64,000 bases of DNA from Beverwykella pulmonaria (GCA_001599595.1 BCHH01000018.1:576057-640056); one strand, 5' to 3'. Positions 22,740-34,316 are shown, counted from the first letter of the stretch. The notes: a model not told the origin generated them from the sequence alone. Made by a program: numbers and translations.

Positions 22740-23960
22740 ACGGTCTTGACCTTGTGAAGTATGTAAAGGCCGCCATCTGAAGTGTATACATGCTCATCGC
22801 CCAGTCGATAGTCTAACGAAAGGTCACAGGCAATAGTGAAGGCGCCAACCCTTGTTCAAACTGTAAATGATCCAATACTAATTGCGTTCCGAGGGGAAAA
22901 TATTTTAGTTTCAATACGAGCTCTACACCTTGGCGGAGTCTGGTGCTATAGTTACTTTTAATAGAATGTTCCTGCCTGATCTAAGCAAGGACTCGGCGTT
23001 TCACTACCACAACGTCTGCTTGTCGCATTTTTTGGATTTCTCCAAAGATTCGACTCAAGGATTAGCAGTTGACGCTCTTGCTGCTACTACAATTCTTTGT
23101 TTCTATGAACAAGTTGACTATGAGCCCATGCATGAAGATATTCTGCCCACTTTATTGAAGATATTCTGAAACATATCAGGGAATTGAATAATATTTATGC
23201 ATTCTCAGGAGACGGAAGCCTTATTCACACTGGATTCCATAGAGCAATCTCCAAGAGATTTAGCTATGGATGGTGTTGGAATATATATAGAACATGGTGA
23301 TCACGTGGTGATGTTGTGATTACGTGTTTATCACATGAGACACTAGCGGTGCTTGGCGGCAAAGGGATGATACAACCTCCTGAGCCTCACCTCAGATAGA
23401 CACATACACGAATCAATACTTTGCTTAGAACCCACCCATTGCTATTGCAATAGCCCTGTGAAACCAACAGATGGACTGCATTATTCCGCATGCTTGATCA
23501 GCCTTTGGCCAGAGATTTGGTCCGTCTTATTGTAAAGAAGACCGTCCCAGCTCCCCATTGCATCCGACTTGAATTACGCCCAGCTCACCTCTGTCATTGA
23601 CTTTGTCTGGGTCAACAGAATAATTATTTGGTGAGCCGACATCCTGCTCTTTTGCTTCGTGCCGGAGACTCCCATTGACCTCGCATCACTATCTGCATTC
23701 TTGCGATTCGAGCGGTGTGATGCGATGAAGTCATTCGGGGAGAGTGGGGATCGGGTCAAGCGCGATAAGTCGAGCAATTGAAGACCAATTACGTCAATCA
23801 ATTTTACGCCTTTGTGGTCTGGCGCTGGCAAAAAAAAAAAATTTCCAAGCTGGAATGACGGCAGCCGCCTTAGGGATTTCAAATAGTGGGGAGTATTTCC
23901 ACGACGTTGGCGAACAGGATGCGATTATCGATTTCCTATGTATTCTTGAGAAGGATCATG
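22740..23960 (+). pseudogene. Zn2Cys6 transcription factor relic, split by a solo LTR
   Basis: Decayed fungal zinc-cluster regulator. At 22753 the frame reads CEVCKGRHLKC (first half of a Zn2Cys6 cluster); about 100 bp later NPCSNCK-stop-SNTNCVPRG gives the second half, the stop being TGA where Arg (CGA) is usual. Further on, HFLDFSKDSTQGLAVDALAA and TTILCFYEQVD resemble the middle homology region of fungal factors (DENLLAATVILRFLEE-like), then GDGSLIHTGFHRAI. After LTR2 copy b comes WVNRIIIW-stop-ADILLFCF and LRFERCDAMKSFGESGDR, matching the ...WANRMVVHCADVLQFCF / YERW pattern of these proteins. Several stops and frame changes make it non-functional. It probably regulated a nearby pathway once; the target is unknown. 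Confidence 0.68.
23274..23469 (+). mobile_element. solo LTR2 (copy b)
   Basis: 196 bp from TGTTGGAATATATATAGAAC to GTGAAACCAACA, with a perfect 5-bp duplication GATGG (23269-23273 and 23470-23474). Contains GATCACGTGGTGATG. Inserted in the zinc-cluster factor relic. Confidence 0.88.
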
Positions 23961-24500
23961 CTTGGCTAATGAAAACGATAGTACTTAAACCATGAGAAGC
24001 ATGGGCATAGCAACGATCGCTATCTGCATTGTCTGCTCCTCGTGAACCTTCTTTAGCATGATAGCTTAGCAGCTGCAGTGCAGCGTGCGTGCAAAATGTT
24101 TCGGACCTCGCTAAGGCTTCCTTCCATAGCTGCCAACATGATATATGTGGGAAGGAATAATTCAACCTTCGTACTCAGTCTGCGCGAGGTAAAACATAGC
24201 CAATCAAGCATCCATTTCTAGAAGTCGTCTAGTTCGTGGAATTAGATTAATTCCCGTTGAGTCTTCAACACTTGCACCAACATTCCCTCTTTCGGAAAGT
24301 TACAGCTCCCAACAAACGCGCCCCATCCGCAAACTGTCAATTGTTGCATTGCGCCAATGCTTGCTGTGATCGATGGTTATATGGGAATTGCCTAGTGAGG
24401 CATTTTGGAATCACTGCGTGAAAGGTTGTGCCACTCTGCAGTGATCAATGCCTATATGGGTATTACCTGATTCGACATGTTGGGGATTGGACCTCTCATG
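23961..24500. other. intergenic, nothing recognised
   Basis: Contains only a diverged internal duplication: GTGATCGATGGTTATATGGG near 24368 and GTGATCAATGCCTATATGGG near 24441. No gene supported. Confidence 0.4.
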
Positions 24501-24676
24501 ACCTGGAATGCTTAGCCGAGCCACAATCAGGCTCGGCCCGCGCACGAACCAGGCCGGGTACTTATGGAACGCGAAGGACCTCTGTTTGAGCTCCTTACAC
24601 AACGTCTTGTATGATAATTTATCGCACCTGAGATTGTATCCGTAGTTTGATAGTCAATTGACCTCTGTTCATCACT
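24501..24676 (+). repeat. dispersed repeat R6 (copy a)
   Basis: About 176 bp matching 49309-49483 at roughly 85 percent, with the internal palindrome CCGAGCC...GGCTCGG. No TG...CA ends or target duplication were identified; at the other locus it abuts a Tc1 transposase relic, so it may be a non-coding part of that element. Confidence 0.7.
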
Positions 24677-24795
24677 CGGCAAACGTCCAACTCTGGTACC
24701 ACAGCAGACCATGTGCACCCGTATTGGACTTACTCGCATCACCAAATAGTATCCAAGAGTCCGTACATCACGTAGGTCATTGTAATTAATGATTC

Positions 24796-25300
24796 TGTAA
24801 ACCCAGGACAGCATAATGTCACGTGGATATGCCACTTGTAACGGCGCAGGATATCAGGACGATCGGATTCGGGTGCGAATCACTACCGAGGCATATGAGA
24901 GTGCACGAGTGAGAACGAATACCCAAGATTGAATTGACACCTATAGGCCGGGTACGAAAGGATATTCAAAAGCTGCCTGATCTAACTAACGACACGACTG
25001 GTTTATATACACGAAGAGAGATGAGAAAGAACGAAGCCGAGGTACTCTAGGTTTAGATAAGGACCCGTATCGGAGTTGCATCAGGCGCTGGTCCGGAGCC
25101 GAGGTAATACAGGTTCGGATATGGATCGAGCCTGTATCGGAGTTGAGTGGGGAGCAGGTCGGGAACCGAAGTCCTACCGGTTTGGGTAGGAATAGGATCT
25201 GTATCGGGATCGGGCAGGGAGCGGTTCGGTCACGTGATGGAACGATTGTTCGAATCGTTACACCACTGACTAATCAGTCCGTCATATATATATCAATTGA
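24796..25300 (+). mobile_element. LTR1 copy F, interrupted by a second LTR
   Basis: The 5' part (24796-24836, TGTAAACCCAGGACAG...ATGCCACT) and the next part (25268-25300, GACTAATCAGTCCGTCATAT...) are one LTR1 sequence separated by the 426-bp LTR at 24837-25262. The 3' end (CAGCTG...GCTTACA) is missing. Confidence 0.8.
24837..25262. mobile_element. solo LTR nested in LTR1 (family LTR-N)
   Basis: 426 bp with TGTAACGGCGCAGGATATCA at one end and TTCGAATCGTTACA at the other, flanked by a perfect 5-bp duplication CCACT (24832-24836 and 25263-25267). Internally it carries three diverged GGTNCGGA...CCGTATCGGAGTTG-like units and a GTCACGTGATGG motif. No coding capacity. The insertion target is LTR1 copy F. 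Confidence 0.88.
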
Positions 25301-25574
25301 TTTTTGTTAGGGCACGGACTGGCGGGCTCGTCCATCAGTTAGTGTCCTTTTCGATTTCGCAAAGTTTCTAAGCCAAAAAAATCAACCTAGGGCAACAGCA
25401 AGAGACCATGGATGCAGAGCTTGTTTCAATCTACGAGGCTCTTAGCAACCTATACAAACAGACACATAAAGTCAGAACATCTACGTGTTTCAGACAGCCA
25501 AGCAGCTCTAAAACGGCTACAAATAATCTCCCTAGCAGGAGGCCAAAAGGTCCGCCACAAGATTATAGGACTAT

Positions 25575-25823
25575 TGTAAGGCCCCTGGCGCTAGGTCGAA
25601 CCTTATGGGGTTAGATTGGGACAGGTGGGGTCACTAGGTGGTGCACCACGCTAGTCCTACCCTGTCTAGGCTATAGTCAGGTGATGTCACATGACTGGGC
25701 ATATATATTCCCGGATCGCTACGGGCTGTGCTCGTTAGCGATTCGTTTGAGTATTCTTTAGGAATGCGAACTCTTCTCCGTGCTATCCTCTGTTACCATC
25801 GCCTAGTGACCCCAACCCTTACA
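25575..25823 (+). mobile_element. solo LTR, family LTR6
   Basis: 249 bp starting TGTAAGGCCCCTGGCG and ending CCCAACCCTTACA, flanked by ACTAT / GCTAT (4/5 match). It contains CACATG and the TATA-like ATATATATTCCC. It splits the RNase H relic between GGQKVRHK and the WVPGHNN block. Confidence 0.78.
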
Positions 25824-26094
25824 GCTATACAGGCACCTTACTGCACAAAACACCAAAGTCTTTATAACTTGGGTACCTGGACACAACAACATCCAAGGAA
25901 ACGAGCATGCAGACAAACTGGTAAAAGCAGATCTAGGAAGGAAAGCAACATACCCTTCTACCTCGCTAAGTTGCCTAAAGAGAAAGGCAAAAGAAGAGGA
26001 GAAAGGGAAATCCTATAACAAACACATCCAGAATAAAACTAGATTCTCTGTTCAAATACAACAGCTTCCTGTCCCTAAAAAGACACAACTAGTA

Positions 26095-26380
26095 TGACGG
26101 TGCTGCTCGTCAGCTCGACCACACGTCACATGAACACATGTCAGATGTGATAGTGGCATGCGTTCAGCTCAACCACGTCATACGACGTGTGCCAGCCACG
26201 CCACGTCACACTCTCAGGACATGCTCGGTCGGCCTGCGCACGGATCGTACCCATTGTATATAGGATCGATCTCTCTAAGTACCTCTTCTCTCACTATCTT
26301 AGTGTAGTTAAAATAGAGCCGACTTATTCTGTTATTGCCTCACCACATCTACGATAGTGAAGACCGTGCTCATCATTACA
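26095..26380 (+). mobile_element. probable solo LTR, family LTR7
   Basis: 286 bp between TGACGGTGCTGCTCGTCAGC and CTCATCATTACA, separating two adjoining parts of the RNase H relic, with a TATATAGGATCG box two-thirds along. No clear target duplication, so the exact ends are provisional. Confidence 0.6.
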
Positions 26381-26640
26381 AGCAGCACACTACCATCTAA
26401 AGTCAGGAAAGAGCTTCTTTCAGTAATTTCCAAAGGCAATCGGTAAAGATGATAAGGGAGAATGCTTTGGCAGCTTCAGCAATGTAGTTGTGTGGAAGGA
26501 AGAATAGTGCATGCACCACTTCTTTAAATCTTAAGATAGATCCGACATGTCATTACCTACATAATGTGCTTATCCTAAAAGGTTCATTCCAACACCGCGC
26601 GCTCCCAACTAGCTATATTCAAACTCACACGGAAACTGAT

Positions 26641-27957
26641 CTAAAATACCATAACATTGCCTGGAAGATTAGTTAACCCTGCGAGGTAGTCAGCCAAAAT
26701 AAGCTCGCGAAACTCTCCCAAAACGGTCAGGAGATCTGACTTACATCCGTCGATGTCCTCTTTTACGACCTGCGGCTTGGTACATTTCATTGCCTCCTCC
26801 GCGGTTTGGGTTTTTAGTTCCTTGCAGACGTTACCAGTGCAGCGAGCGTCCATTGCACGTTGGAGAGAATCGTCTTTCCAGCCGAAGACGTAGTCCCCGT
26901 GCTGCGAGTATCCATTCCTGTACCTTGTTTTTAGAGTCGCACTAAGAGAGAGAGGGAGAGAGAGACAGGGACTCACTGATCACCAGTACTCCAGACGAAC
27001 GGCTGCGAACCATCCTCGGGCCATAATTCCTTATCATTGAAAAGTCGGGTCTGTGGTATACACTGAGTTAGCAAATAGACTTTGTTTAGTACCCCAGTGG
27101 AGTGGGCTGAGACCATGGCCATTCTCACTACGCCACTATAACATACGCTGAAACTCTTAAAACGAGGCCTAGGAAGACTGGGAACAGAAAACGATAAAAC
27201 TTACATCCCACATGACTTCGTACATCACTTGAGGTATCACCACGGGATGGCTTGCTGGGCAGCTACCAGTTGGACCTACATCGTTGGGTGCTGAGCCCGT
27301 TGCATAGGTAACGTGGCTCTTGTGGTCCGGGCTATCCATGTTCTTACCATCCCAACAGGTGGGGAAGGTAATAATCGAACGTATGCCGCCAACACAGAAG
27401 TCTTTGGGAAGCGTCTGGGCATCTGGAGATCCGCAATTGATATTGCTATTGTCTCCTGTTGCTGGCATACAACGATGACACACCTTGCGCGCCGCGCTTG
27501 GAGATTTCAGTGAGGCGTCTCCAACCAGCATACGGAAGCCGGGTTTGAAGGCAGTGACGTTTAATTTTCCATCGGTCGATGGAATATAATACACTGTAAT
27601 GCCACCAGCACCATAGAGACCCTCGCTCACGATCTGAGGCACGCGCCTGAAGGTTCCGTTACGGGCTCGAAAATAGAGAACCGCGGTCCAGTAGTTGGAA
27701 AAGTCTTCCGAGAACGTGCAGCTGGTGCAGGTGGAAGCTGAAGGGAGATCGTGCGTCGTCGGGTCCATAGAAGCGTTAAAGGAATTACCTCCGACGATTT
27801 GGTGGAGATGCGGCGACGGTACAGAACCAGGATTGACCAGAGGGTCTAAACGCTCAACGACGAGCTGCGAGCATTCGAATCGCATCATCGGCGGACGATT
27901 CCCTTGGCCAGAGCTGTACTGCACGAGAAGTGCCAGGGCGAGACTCTTCCACTGCAT
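26641..27957 (-). CDS. secreted DUF1996 domain protein
   Basis: Predicted 367-aa extracellular protein. CDS join(26641-26917, 26977-27050, 27205-27957), minus strand; start ATG 27957. A signal peptide [19 protein letters not shown] is followed at once by the DUF1996 opening [35 protein letters not shown], then [31 protein letters not shown], and after intron 1 [20 protein letters not shown] and, after intron 2, [20 protein letters not shown]. Conserved Cys pairs and the HxHQ motif are present. The introns (154 and 59 bp) have GT...AG ends and keep phase. Some family members carry a WSC domain at the C-terminus; this one does not. Function is not established; a cell-wall or carbohydrate-related role is often proposed. 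Confidence 0.9.
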
Positions 27958-29292
27958 ATTGGACGAAATGACTGCTACCGTCTGTGGGGAGCGAATGTGT
28001 GTAATGGAAAAGCCAAGATAACTAGATCGTAACCCTTAAATATATGGACCTGCCACCACTACCTAGACAGAGCCCCACCTATATATCGTTGGGCGCTGTT
28101 CTTAGTCATGTAGTTTAATCTCAATATCAAGATATTTAGCCGGAGACTCGGGAGTTAACAGTGTGTAGATTCCAGCCAATAATGAAGCAACGATAAGTCT
28201 TGAAGTAAATTAATCTTCAAAGAAGTAGCACCCTCAAATGCGCCCCACAATCTTTAAGAAGGGCAGAAGATTTATTAAGCCTTGTACTTACATTTAGGAG
28301 GCTCGATTCTAGCTTGCAATAGCACGAAAAGGTAATATAGGTAACATACTTTACAAGCAAGTTTCTCCCGTCTATGTACAGTCACCTTCTAAAAGTACAT
28401 TGACCGACTAGTCGAGACGCACCATATGTACGCCGGCGGCGAACGCGTAGGAGTCGCGCTACTTAAAGCCTACCGTGGACACCTCAGAGGTGGCACAGAG
28501 GTCACCATGGGTTGTCTGTCCCACCAAAAACACATCAATTCTTCCTTATATCGCCACTAGAGCGCGGATGTAGCGCTGATGAATCAAGCACGAGAAAGTG
28601 TGACAGAAGGTCACTACCATCCCACTTATCACGCCTTCAAATCTGGCAGAACAACAGTCTCTGTTTTTGGCATAATATCCCTCGATTTTAAGTCCGAACT
28701 GTATTTAAAGAGACGGGAGAGCGCAACAACATCAAAAAGTACTGCCGAATCCAACATGACGTTGGTATCCTATTTTATCAAGGCCTCTATAGCACTGGGG
28801 GCAGGTACTTTAGACACATGGTGGAGCTTCTATACATATGGCAAAAGATTCAAAATCCTACATGGATGCCCATTGGATAATACAGATGGATTTGTCGGCA
28901 CAAAGTTCGGATCGTAAACCAATTGAGGACCTCTAGAGTATTATGGGTTTGCGCATATTAAATCAACGGAAAGATATTACACCAGGGAAACAGATGGTGG
29001 CTATCGTGCAAGAGGAGCGGGCAAAAATTACACTAGCTGACTATTGGGCCTGTATTACCTCTTAGTCAAAGCACATGCGGGAATGTGTATAGAAAGCAAC
29101 GGTAGATCTACTTGCAACACTGTGAGGATGCTCGTCCCGTACAGGCTTAGCGCCAGCCAAGGACCGGCCAAGCGAGGAACATCAAAAGAGGCCAGCGGCC
29201 AAGAGAATAGAATAGATTTAGTCTCTCTTTCGATACCCATACTAGAAGTCTGCTCGCTGCTATTATAAATAACCTTTACAAACAGCTATAGC
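27958..29292. other. intergenic, nothing recognised
   Basis: Upstream of the DUF1996 gene. Short frames at 28579-28917 and 29044-29268 are unsupported. Confidence 0.4.
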
Positions 29293-29942
29293 ATGCTCGA
29301 TATTTATGAAGCATTTACACTCCAGTCTGATTCCGACATCTCTGCGAGTAACTCTTCCTCATCCTATTCCACTGGCGGCAGAAGTCCCGCCAGAGCTCGT
29401 TCACCGGTGGACGACGCTCAAAGCTTGTGGGACGGTGACATCTTTGGATCCGACATCGAACCCTTCCGGTAGTTCACCGCTACTTTATCTCACCTGCTCA
29501 TCCCCAAGATCGCCTTCCATCCCATGCCGTGACCGACGTTCACAATTTATGCACCTGAAGGAGTTCAAGCATCTCCAGCGCAACAGCAACCTATTGATTT
29601 TTGCCTTCCCATTTAGAATAGAGAAGGGAGCATTGCAGTACAGCGCAGTTTGGGCATTTCCTGGGCTCACATATAGACGTTTGTCTGTTGTGGATCATTT
29701 CAATTTTCGGTGCCTTGTTATTCGGATTAATACCTTGTTGGTCGCTTCTAATTTTTTTGACAATCGCGTTTGTACTTGTACATTTGCTAAGGTACCCTGC
29801 TACAGCTCTGTTGTTCAAGCGGCCGGGTGCTTCATGTCAAGTATTTTGGAGGTTGGTACGATGGCTGCATGGACTGGGTATGGAAGGTTGTTATTTTGAC
29901 TGGTATGCCCCTGTAGATGATTATTTTTATACTAATGCTTAA
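29293..29942 (+). CDS. hypothetical small membrane protein (possibly decayed)
   Basis: I do not recognise this. ATG 29293 gives a 59-aa Ser-rich peptide (MLDIYEAFTLQSDSDISASN ... DGDIFGSDIEPF) that reaches a possible donor GGTAGT at 29469. A later frame (29688-29942) encodes two hydrophobic helices, IISIFGALLFGLIPCWSLLI and FLTIAFVLVHLLRYPATALL, then RRLVRW-like basic residues and the end DDYFYTNA. In between, TIYAPEGVQASPAQQQPIDF is open in a third frame. A multi-exon gene for a tail-anchored protein is possible, but the splice model is unproven and it may be a relic. Confidence 0.25.
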
Positions 29943-30360
29943 TTGAAGTATGGCAAAAGTAGCATAGAATTCTTGCAATCATGTCGTATTACATAGTAAA
30001 GTGACAAGTACCAACGTCGCAGACCATGCGAGAATAGCTGTGGTCGGTCGGTAAGGCAAGGGTTGCTGCGAGGTGAGGAGGGTCGCATGACTAAGATGCT
30101 TATTCAGGTACTGTGGATGATGAACAAGTTTCCAAACAACAATCAACAGCAGGCGCGCATCCTGCCTGGTTGCGTTGGCAGATTTTGCATCCGTAGAGTG
30201 GAACCAAGATAAGGCAGCTACATCAGTAATTTTCTGAAGGCTACTTGTGTAAAGCGACTGGTATAAGATATTCCCTCATGTAGTATGTTTCATATTCTAT
30301 ATTTTTCCCCTTTTTTTCGCATGGACAGTTGCCCAGCTCGCCGTATGTCATCTCACCGTC

Positions 30361-30591
30361 CTACACGTGAATAGCGAGCGAAGTAGGAATGTTTTGAGCG
30401 ATTGTCTTGATGATCTCATGCACCCATTGCTCGACACTTTCCGGTACGGCTTTGTTGCGGCGCCATACATCTTCAACATCTTCGCCTTCCATACCGTACA
30501 ACGCTGGCGCGTCTATATCCTTCATTTCTAGTCGGAATCCTTCGGTGGCGGAGCAAGAGATACTGTTTTTAGTTTGTTTTGTCGTGTACAA
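30361..30591 (-). CDS. hypothetical C-terminal exon, gene fragment
   Basis: Open frame ending at 30361, reading GMEGEDVEDVWRRNKAVPES, VEQWVHEIIKTIAQNIPTSL and a final AIHV. It lacks an ATG near its beginning, and a plausible AG acceptor lies near 30565. LTR1 copy G sits 28 bp upstream, so the rest of the gene, if any, was separated from it. Family not recognised. Confidence 0.3.
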   Translation of the reverse strand: MYTTKQTKNSISCSATEGFRLEMKDIDAPALYGMEGEDVEDVWRRNKAVPESVEQWVHEIIKTIAQNIPTSLAIHV

Positions 30592-30619
30592 AATTTCAAT
30601 AGATGCTATTCAAAGAATA

Positions 30620-30752
30620 TGTAAGCTGGAGGGCGGAGGAAGAGGTGTCAAGATGTGTATTGTATGTGATGTATGTACAGCTGATATATATATGTGACGG
30701 ACTGATTAGTCAGTGGCATATCCACGTGACATTATGGTGTCCTCGGCTTACA
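30620..30752 (-). mobile_element. solo LTR1 (copy G)
   Basis: 133 bp, TGTAAGCTGGAGGGCGG ... CGGCTTACA, with a perfect 5-bp duplication GAATA (30615-30619 and 30753-30757). The closest copy in the window is E at 18687. Confidence 0.88.
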
Positions 30753-30757
30753 GAATA

Positions 30758-31267
30758 TGTTTGGCACCTTCTCATCACTAATGCTGAAATAAGTTGAGGT
30801 AAGCTACCTACTTGCCATTAAAAAAACGGAAGCGGGCCGTTGCGTAACATTGCTTAACAGGATCCACACTCCAAATCAGGAACAGGGTTTGACGGTCAAG
30901 GATAACGCTCGTCCGGTTCCTCTATTTATCCAGCCGCTAGTACTTATTAATATGTATTGCTATGGCGCAGTTAGCAAGGCTGTACCATAGCGGGGGGGTG
31001 GGGGGAGGGTCCAACATAGGAATGGAAGATGTAAGAGATGTTGGATTACGCCTGGTTCTATTAGTAGAAGGCAGTGGCAATCTAACGTGTCCAAGGAATT
31101 GCAAAGGTGCGACCAAGACTTCATCTTTACTAGTGATCATTCAGTAGATCTCAAGAATGCTCTCTCAATGCTCTTGGCCATGTCAGTGCACTAAGTAAAC
31201 AGACAGAATAGATGCTCTCTAGTACAACAAATGCTTGTGGAGCTGCTAAGGTGTCGAGCGGGGCATC
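30758..31267. other. intergenic, nothing recognised
   Basis: No supported gene; a short G-run (CGGGGGGGTGGGGGGAGGG) is at about 30991-31009. Confidence 0.4.
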
Positions 31268-31700
31268 ATGTCAACAACTGTGCCGTGACGTGCATCGAGT
31301 CGTCAGCACAGAAATCATTTTTTGATTTATCAAGCTCACTGGAACGGTATACTTTTCGTCAAAAGAGAGGAAGGATTGAATCTGTTCTTGACAATGTCCT
31401 TCAATCAATAAATATGATGTAGTTGCTACAAACAGAGGATGAGACTGTCCAAGTGAGGCAGATGTCAACAACTGTATCGTGAACCTGCATCAAGTCGTCA
31501 GCATCGTAATCATTTCTTGATTAATCACGCCCACTGGAACGACGTTCTTTCCATCAAAAGAGAGGAAGGATTGAATCCGTGCTTGCTAATGTCTTTCAAT
31601 CAATAAACTTGATGCAGTTGCTCCAACCGGAGGATGAGACTGTCCAAATGAAGCAGATGTCAACAGCTGTGCCATGAACCTACATCAAGTTGTCACATTG
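31268..31700 (+). repeat. 194/195-bp tandem duplication at the gypsy 5' side
   Basis: The block starting ATGTCAACAACTGTGCCGTG at 31268 recurs at 31462 and, as a third partial copy, at 31657. The second copy is about 85 percent identical to the first. It directly precedes the gag-coding remnant and may be the element's leader or LTR/leader region. Confidence 0.8.
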
Positions 31701-34316
31701 GAACCCTTCCTCACCAATATGGAACTCTACTACCGCTTTAATCGTCAATACTTCACCGACGATCAGGACATGATCCTCGCCGCGGGAATCTACATGAATG
31801 GACGTGCGTCAGAATGGCTTCAACCATAAGCAGAAGACTTCCTCGAAAATGACGTCAAGGACCTCCCAAGCGGCAAAAAACGACTCTTTATGAATTGGGC
31901 CAGCTTGAAGAAATAAATGCAGATCATCTTTGGAGCAATCAATGAAGCCAAGAAGGGGGCAAAAGTCCAACACGGGATCGAAGACTCGCTACCTACTTCA
32001 ACATAACTTCCTGTCCAATCACCGATAAGGAAGGGAGCCTTTCCAAATCTACCAAGAACGATAAGAAGCCAAGCCTCTTTTGTCAGAACTGGAGGACTTG
32101 GAGGTATCGGACATAGATTCCTTGCTTGACACAATATTTCCGGTGCCAGCACGCTCAGGAGCACCACTCCCTATGATGTGAATCAAAGAAATCGAGCGAT
32201 TAGATGATCAATAATGCTGGCTATGCGGGTCTAGAAAATACCAGGACAAGGATTGCCCGTACAAGAAACATCCAGTCCGCATCGAGGCCAACACCGTCCT
32301 TGGGAAACAGTTATCACTCACCCTCGGATCCCGGGTAAAAGAAGTAACCTAGAACGACCCCCAGCTATCGGATACCAAACAATGCTCAGACAGTTACCCG
32401 AACACCTGGTACAAATGCTGCAGTATCTTCTGCGAGCACTACCACCGCACTAAACATCTTTCTGGATGGTGGCCCACGTCGTTTCCAACAGTCGGTTACT
32501 AGTAACTTTTGTATAAATTTGAAGCCGTAACTAAACGTCTCGCCCGACCGACCGACTGATGGGGGGACGGGAGGGTACCGTAACTGAGGGCTGCCGTAAC
32601 GGCTTACTACTCAATAGCTCCGTAACTGAAGGGTGTAGTTACTGGAGTAACTGGAGTCGTAAACCCTGAATTGTCGTCCATATCCTCAAATATTCCTCTG
32701 GCGGAGATGTGAGATGTAAGCTCGTTTAGCTCACTCCCAACAGCCTTGTTTTGTATCCAATTACGCTGGAGTTGCAAGGCCTCAATTGTAGCTGGCGAAA
32801 GGAGGTTTCTATCCATTAATATAGTCCTCCGTGCTTTGCTAAAGCACCTCTCACACTCACAAGAGGTGGCAGGTATAGATAAATAATCAAGGGCGACTTT
32901 GTACAAAATAGGGTACTGCTTCTTGCCCACGTAATGCCACCAAGTCATGGGGTCTCCGTAAATTGGGTCCTCGTCCTGAGCAACAAGGAGGTCTCCACGT
33001 ATATTGTCAAAATACGTTGTGAGCTCGTTTGACGTCCGGGCCTTCTTGTGGGCCCGAGAGCTGGTCTGTAGGTGGAGGTTGACAGCTATAGTCTCCTCGA
33101 ACTCCTCGTCGTGATATTTGCCACCCGAAGTCTTGCGACGACGGAGGGCGGAGGCGTTAAGCTCAACTACCTCCTCCTCCTCCTCCTCCGCATCAACGTA
33201 GCGTTGAAAGACGTCTTTTAAGGATCTCTCGGCTTTCTTGTACCAAGCTGGGTACGCTGACCACTGCCCTTGAAACCAGAGTAGCTGAAGCTGCGGGTTG
33301 AGAGCCGTCGCGGCGCAGTAAGGTAAGGACGGCTGGTCTATTACAAGCTTAACAAAATACAACGTGAGCTTCTATATGGCAAACTTAGTGGCGCTTTTGA
33401 TGTAGGATTTGTCAGACTTGTGGGCGACGGCGTCCTTGACTTTGTGGAGTCTCCGCCAAAGGTGTTGCAAGTTGACGAGCGTCTGCTAGAGACTCCTGTA
33501 CCCAGAGGTGCTGACGTTGCCCTTGAGCCTCAGAGTTATCTGATAGAAGGGCTCAAGGAAGTCAGCAAGCTCTTTAACCTTATCCCACTCATTGTCAGAG
33601 AGGGCGTCGGTCAATGGATCGTAGTCTAGCTCCTCCTAGTCCTCCTCATCAACCTCATCGCCGTTGTTAACGTCGTTGGCGCCCGACAGGGCTCTCCACC
33701 AACGCGTGAACCTAGAGATCAGGTCTCAAAGCTCATAACAACGTAAGAGCATGCGATACACTGAGTGCCACCTAATCCCGCCGTCCTGTATCAAATGGAG
33801 ACTGCCAAATCGCTAGAGAGGGTCCTCGTCGCTTAGCTTAGTTTGTATAGTCTTGAACAGCTCTCAGCGTTTGTGGGACGCAAAGACGGCGTTAACAAAG
33901 TTGTGCAGCTTCCCAACAACCCCATGCTTTCTGTACAGTTGAAACTGATCCCGGGGCGCAGCCTGAGCTAACTCTTCTTCAAACTTGTTAACGCTGTTGC
34001 TATATATTAGGGCCTTGACAACAGCGTGGAGGTCCGTACGTATACCGTATTCTGTATAATTTTGAGAGGTCTATACGGCCAAATTAGAGGCTCTGTACGT
34101 ACGTACGATAATAATTTAAGGAGGAGGACTTACGGGTCGTAAACCAACTCGGTTACGTACGTACGGTAGCCGTTTTTACGGACCGTAGTACGGTCAAAAC
34201 ACGTGATTTTCGTGAGGCTCTATCGGAGCGGTGCGATTGGTGAGGTGGCTAGCAACAGCCTTGTTTTGAAGCCAGTTCTTCTGTAGCTGTAGCGACTCAA
34301 TCGTCGCTCCACTAAG

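Larger units (their letters stand above)
25411..26470 (+). pseudogene. LINE-type (non-LTR) retrotransposon RNase H relic
   Basis: Fragments of the RNase H domain that ends fungal Tad-like LINE polyproteins: MDAELVSIYEALSNLYKQ (acidic catalytic Glu), SDSQAALKRLQIISLAGGQK (catalytic Asp), then after an insertion KVFITWVPGHNNIQGNEHAD and KLVKADLGRK, a Lys-rich linker, and after a second insertion HYYHLKSGKELLSVISK. Small frameshifts break the frame, for example just before SDSQAA. Two LTR-like inserts, 25575-25823 and 26095-26380, interrupt it. No reverse transcriptase remains upstream. Confidence 0.8.

Noticed and set aside
32607..33362. Free-standing functional gene for the hATC protein
   Set aside because: The frame is open, but it is the end of a transposase whose upstream part has stops and a nested transposon.
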